Source: Podila epigama (lineage: Eukaryota; Mortierellomycota; Mortierellomycetes; Mortierellales; Mortierellaceae). From it: 13,733 bases of DNA. Position 1 is the first letter of the stretch. The number at the start of each line of letters is the position of its first letter. Made by a program: the position numbers and the translations under genes. Shown one piece after another: positions 10,178 to 13,733 of this stretch. Location: contig JAAAVE010000436.1 in the NCBI GenBank assembly GCA_015679605.1, positions 5,686-19,418 of the forward strand, written 5' to 3'. The notes below the pieces were generated by a model, which was not told the DNA's origin, did no database searches, and worked only from the letters and a program-made list of their open reading frames with translations.

Positions 10178-13100
10178 ATGCGCTCCATCCGCCAACGTCC
10201 GGGGCTGCTCGAGACAATCATCAAACGACCATATAAGGTTGAATGCTGGGCATGTTTTCATATCTTCTGGCTTCATCGCAATGGCGTTGACACTCCTTGG
10301 GACTGGACATGCCCCGACTGTCAGACGCGGCAGGTGCGAGACAAGGTATGACAATGAGAAGAACAATTATGCCTCGCCATTTTTTTTCTGGCCACAGAAA
10401 AAAAAATCATGTATATTGATACTATCTTGTTTTCTGTTTCTTTGTAGGAAGGAAACCTGATGCCACTTCCAGAAATGTTTGATGATTCTTTGAACAGAGA
10501 CACTACAAACCTCATGAGTAAGTTTAGGGTGTTTTTTTTTTTTTAAAGCAAACTTGTTGACTTCTTTATTTCTCACCCGTCGTTTTATGAATCTAGCTCA
10601 TAGTCGCTTATCACGCTCAGGAGCGAATCGCGTCAACAAGGATACGAATGGAGTCTTTTGCGATCAATGCAATGGTCACCAAAGAGTAGTTTATCAACTG
10701 TTGAGCAACTATATCCCAGGAGAAGATGTAAGGAACAGTGTGCATGATGCACGAATTCGGAGAGACACTATATCACTCTTCTTTGATCGCATGTATTCAT
10801 CACATCATTATGTCTCTATGTCTATCCATGACAGGAGGAAGGCTATCAGAGATATTATGATAGCGCCGAAAGCTATCGACGTCAACTTGAACAACGATAC
10901 CCCTTGGCGTGCAGCAAATGTCTAGACAAAGTGCAAAGGGTTCTTTCAAAACAAGGGTACAAACTCAAGTCCAACGTCCTGAATATGGCGCTGAACAACA
11001 GCGTTGTCAACACTATTGGTCGTACGAGAAAGTACCCGTCGACTTTATGGATTATGACAGGAATCAGTTTTTTGTCAGCGAACACAGCTCTCATGATAAC
11101 AAGCGTCTGTGGTATGGAGTAGATCGACGTATTGCATTATTAATTATGCAAGTGGAAAAAAAAAACGAACAAAAGAACCGGACCTGACATTCGTTCTTTG
11201 ACTGCTTCCCCCGAACAGGAGCATTTGGATCTGACATTCTGCCGCGCATGGGACCATTTGAGGCTTTAAGGCTCCCAGAGAGCATGGATGGGGCTTTGAA
11301 ACTCGATACCTTGGCGAGGGCATCACATAATCTAAATATCTTTGGATTATTGCCCTGGTCCCGACATTTCGGAACCGTGTTTGAGAGCTTAACAGACCAG
11401 CAGCTTGGTGGTGTGACTCTGTTCTTGATCTGTTTGTTGTCGGCCACAAGTCTCTTCTGGGATCCATTACAGTTCGTTGTACAACGCTCACCACAGAAAC
11501 GGATCAGGACACGCTGGTACTATAGACCAGCATATCTTGCATATGTGTTCCTCCTGGCAATTCAGATACTCTCCTTGGCACTGGGGCTTCACAAAGGATT
11601 CGCAGAAATATCGTACATTGTCCTCGCATGCGTACAAACAGCGACCTTGGTAGCGTTATTTATCGGAAGAACCATTCAGGACCCTATTGAGCTCAAATTC
11701 CATACCTCTCACGTACAAGAATCTAATAAGGAGGCAGGAAGGAGTTTAGCCCACACCAGGAGCACGGACAAGGTACGTTTATCAGCAATGAGGTGTTCAT
11801 GATACTGAAATGTAGCGATGAGAAAAAGTTCTTTTTCTTCTACCTTTTTTTTAGTGATTCATTCATATTCAAACCATTTTTGCGTTTCGCTTCTTTGATG
11901 ATAATAGGTATTAGATGACGACAACCCGTTCCTTTCATCCTCACCCTCAACCTCTCGAAACAGACAAGCTCAATCCAACCCTATCTCCAGGGAGCCATCC
12001 TACGACAGTCATCAACCACCTACATTCCGACCCTCACTCAGCTTTACAGAATCACGGCCAGGCTCCCCTGAAGAGGATCACATCAACTGGTCGCCAAGGA
12101 AGCCAAGATCACAAGCAAACACATACCTCCCTGCGCGCTTTGGCATGTACAGGGATTCTAGCGCCTCTGACCTGAACGACAATCAACCCTCGGACTTTGG
12201 AAGACCGCGGTCGTTCCAAGAGCGACTCGAAAGCCGTCCTGTGGACTATCAGTTCCGTGCCAGGGCTTATGAAGCCTCCCCTCTCACAAACCCACAGATG
12301 TTGGAGTCGATGAGCCTGGGAAATATGTCGCTAGGACAGATGCTTGGGTTTCCGTCAGCCAAGTTTCAACCACCAGAGAATCACTTTTCCCACCGATCAA
12401 CGAGTCGACAAGCTCAAAAGAGCTCTGATCTATGGTCGTATAGACGGGGATCTACATCTGATCAAGAGGATAGCCGTCGTTTAACGAGGCGGCCACATTC
12501 ACGATTTCCTGGAAATGCCGGCTCCGACCTAGAGGATGATGATGAAGATGTGCACAAGGACCGCTTTGGCAAGTACGCCTCCACAACCGATCATGATATG
12601 TTCTCACGCTTTGGATCGATGGGCACGCAAGGGTCCAGGGGCGAGTTTACAGCGGATCGACGAGAGGCCTTTGCGAAGCAAACGTATTTCCCTCCCGAGC
12701 CTGAGACAGGACTGGAGGATAACTTTTTGGGTGTGGTGAAGATCGTAGACGATTACTTTCCACCGAACCCAACGCCTCGAACTATTGCTGGCAGGAACTT
12801 GATGATGAAAAAGCGCAAGGTTCTTTTATGGATCGCCCTCGTTGTGCTTTGCCGAGTTGTCCCTTTTATCAAGACTAAGGTATTTCGAGGTGTTTTGTAA
12901 ACTGGATGAAATACAGACAGGGCACCTGATTGTATAACATTTTGGTATTTAGTGTGATTTTTTTTTTTTTTTTGAAAAAAACCAATCCGATTAGGTGGAT
13001 GCCCAGGTGTGGAGCATTATTCAATGGCCAGTCAAGATTCTCTTTGTCTGTACCATCCTTCATGCAACTTCTTTCTGGATCGTGACAGAGTACCAGATGT

Positions 13101-13642
13101 TACAGAATCGCCCGTCGACAAAGAAATCGGCAGACAAGAAGCAGACTCCTCATGATCCATTTGAGCCTACCACCACAGACAAGATGTTTTCGGTTAGTAT
13201 TTTTTTTCATATGTGTGAATTGTCTTCACCGGAAAGATTGAAACTAACCACGGATCTTTCTTCTTCATGACAATAGTATGCATTGCTAGTTGTGCTTGTG
13301 TCAAGGCTTGCGGGCATTGTGTTGACCATTGTAACGATGGTCATGTCTCTTTCGACCCGCCGTGAGCAGGACAGGTGTCCTCCCCAAAACGATTGGGTTC
13401 TCCATCTCTCACCTGATGCAGAGTGTATTCATCAAGAAAGAGCGATGGAAGGCATAGATATCATGGATTGGATCCCATGGTCGTCGGAAACGCCTCTTCA
13501 GGGTCGTCATGAGAGTTCTAGTACAATCCATGTTGCAACTATTGCAGGGTGGGCACACGATTGTGTGATTGTGTTGTTATTGCTTGGGCTCTTTGTGATA
13601 GGAGCTGGTCCTCACCGTACACAGAAACAGAAAGCGTCATGA
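10178..13642 (+). CDS. ima1: Ima1/Samp1 (TMEM201)-type inner nuclear membrane protein
   Basis: Exons 10178-10345, 10448-10517, 10597-10727, 10835-11111, 11219-11772, 11908-12879, 12995-13192 and 13277-13642 join in frame: 2736 nt, 911 residues, TGA stop. All introns are GT-AG (79-135 nt). The N-terminal Ima1 domain shows four CxxC pairs at C23/C26, C45/C48, C101/C104 and C149/C152. Characteristic stretches are FCDQCNGHQRVVYQLLSNYI and SYRRQLEQRYPLACSKC. About eight hydrophobic segments follow: near residues 193-213, 279-296, 320-339, 347-365, 705-721, 731-750, 791-814 and 885-902. Between segments 4 and 5 lies a long Ser/Pro/Arg-rich, probably disordered loop (about 400-700), ending in a conserved-looking stretch with TYFPPEPETGLEDNFLGV. 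Ima1 in fission yeast and Samp1/NET5 in animals sit in the inner nuclear membrane and help keep nuclear envelope integrity and heterochromatin or LINC links. The start at 10178 gives the usual short lead before the first CxxC. Confidence 0.9.
10379..10406 (+). repeat. Perfect 11-bp T/A hairpin inside ima1 intron 1
   Basis: T8CTG (10380-10390) and CAGA8 (10395-10405) are exact reverse complements separated by the four-base loop GCCA. The element lies in the middle of the 102-nt first intron (10346-10447). In the pre-mRNA it could fold and shorten the distance between donor and acceptor. It could equally be a by-product of homopolymer drift. Confidence 0.6.
11132..11151 (+). repeat. Near-palindrome in ima1 intron 4
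   Basis: TTGCATTATTAATTATGCAA is self-complementary except for one mismatched pair (bases 7 and 14). It lies in the 107-nt intron 11112-11218. It may be chance in AT-rich intronic sequence, or a homeodomain-type half-site pair; no function is assigned. Confidence 0.45.
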
Positions 13643-13733
13643 GTACAGTACAAAGATTTTCATAAAAGAAAAGAGGAATTTCAAAATTTATTGTTCCTGT
13701 ATACAAAAATGTTCAATCAAGAACACCAAAAAA
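13643..13733 (+). other. 3' flank of ima1
   Basis: This A-rich sequence after the ima1 stop has no perfect AATAAA on the plus strand within the window; the nearest variants are in the CATAAAAG stretch near 13661. TTTATT at 13687-13692 is AATAAA on the minus strand and might belong to a convergent gene lying beyond the right edge. Confidence 0.35.

Noticed and set aside
10011-10460. Plus-strand 149-codon open frame around the ima1 start
   Set aside because: It is in another phase from the CxxC domain and reads through ima1 intron 1; the ATG at 10178 gives the recognisable Ima1 domain.
11112-11119. Alternative ima1 donor at 11119 (GTAGAT)
   Set aside because: It would leave phase 2, which does not match the exon 5 acceptor at 11219; the GTATGG donor at 11112 leaves phase 1 and keeps frame.
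1-13733. Transposon, virus, CRISPR, tRNA or rRNA content
   Set aside because: No transposase, reverse transcriptase, terminal repeat pair, regular spacer array or cloverleaf-like segment was seen by eye on either strand.

Overview
The window is nuclear DNA of a fungus. It holds three intron-containing protein genes with GT-AG introns of about 80-135 nt, short homopolymer-rich intergenic spacers, and no bacterial signals such as Shine-Dalgarno sites or operons. Several things point to an early-diverging, filamentous-type fungus, Mortierellomycotina-like as a guess: the intron size, the compact spacing, pyrimidine-rich leaders, and poly(T)/poly(A) runs in most introns of one gene. That lineage guess is inference and was not tested. 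All exon models below were built by hand from splice sites, reading phase and, where a family was recognised, conserved motifs.

Layout. Positions 1-1455 are mostly non-coding. The first ~440 bases have coding-like composition on the minus strand, possibly the edge of a gene that continues off the left side, but no clean model could be built. Positions 1487-2385 (minus) carry a five-exon gene for a 146-residue, four-helix Golgi/COPI-associated membrane protein of the Tvp15 family; one exon is only 10 nt long. Positions 2386-3298 form a divergent intergenic region with poly(dA:dT) tracts, an A/T hairpin, a 36-bp-spaced direct repeat and a 7-bp tandem repeat. Positions 3299-9996 (plus) carry a five-exon gene for a 2089-residue alpha-solenoid-like protein with an acidic C-terminal tail that I do not recognise. 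After a spacer of only 181 bp, positions 10178-13642 (plus) carry a complete eight-exon gene for a 911-residue Ima1/Samp1 (TMEM201) type inner nuclear membrane protein, with four CxxC zinc-binding pairs followed by about eight transmembrane segments.

The genes do not form an obvious pathway. One is a Golgi vesicle membrane protein, one a very large helical-repeat protein, and one a nuclear-envelope protein. Nothing in the window looks like a transposon, a virus, an RNA gene or a biosynthetic cluster. The points most worth a second look are the unassigned 2089-residue protein, the 10-nt microexon, the A:T hairpins in an intron and in a promoter, and the unexplained coding-like sequence at the left edge.
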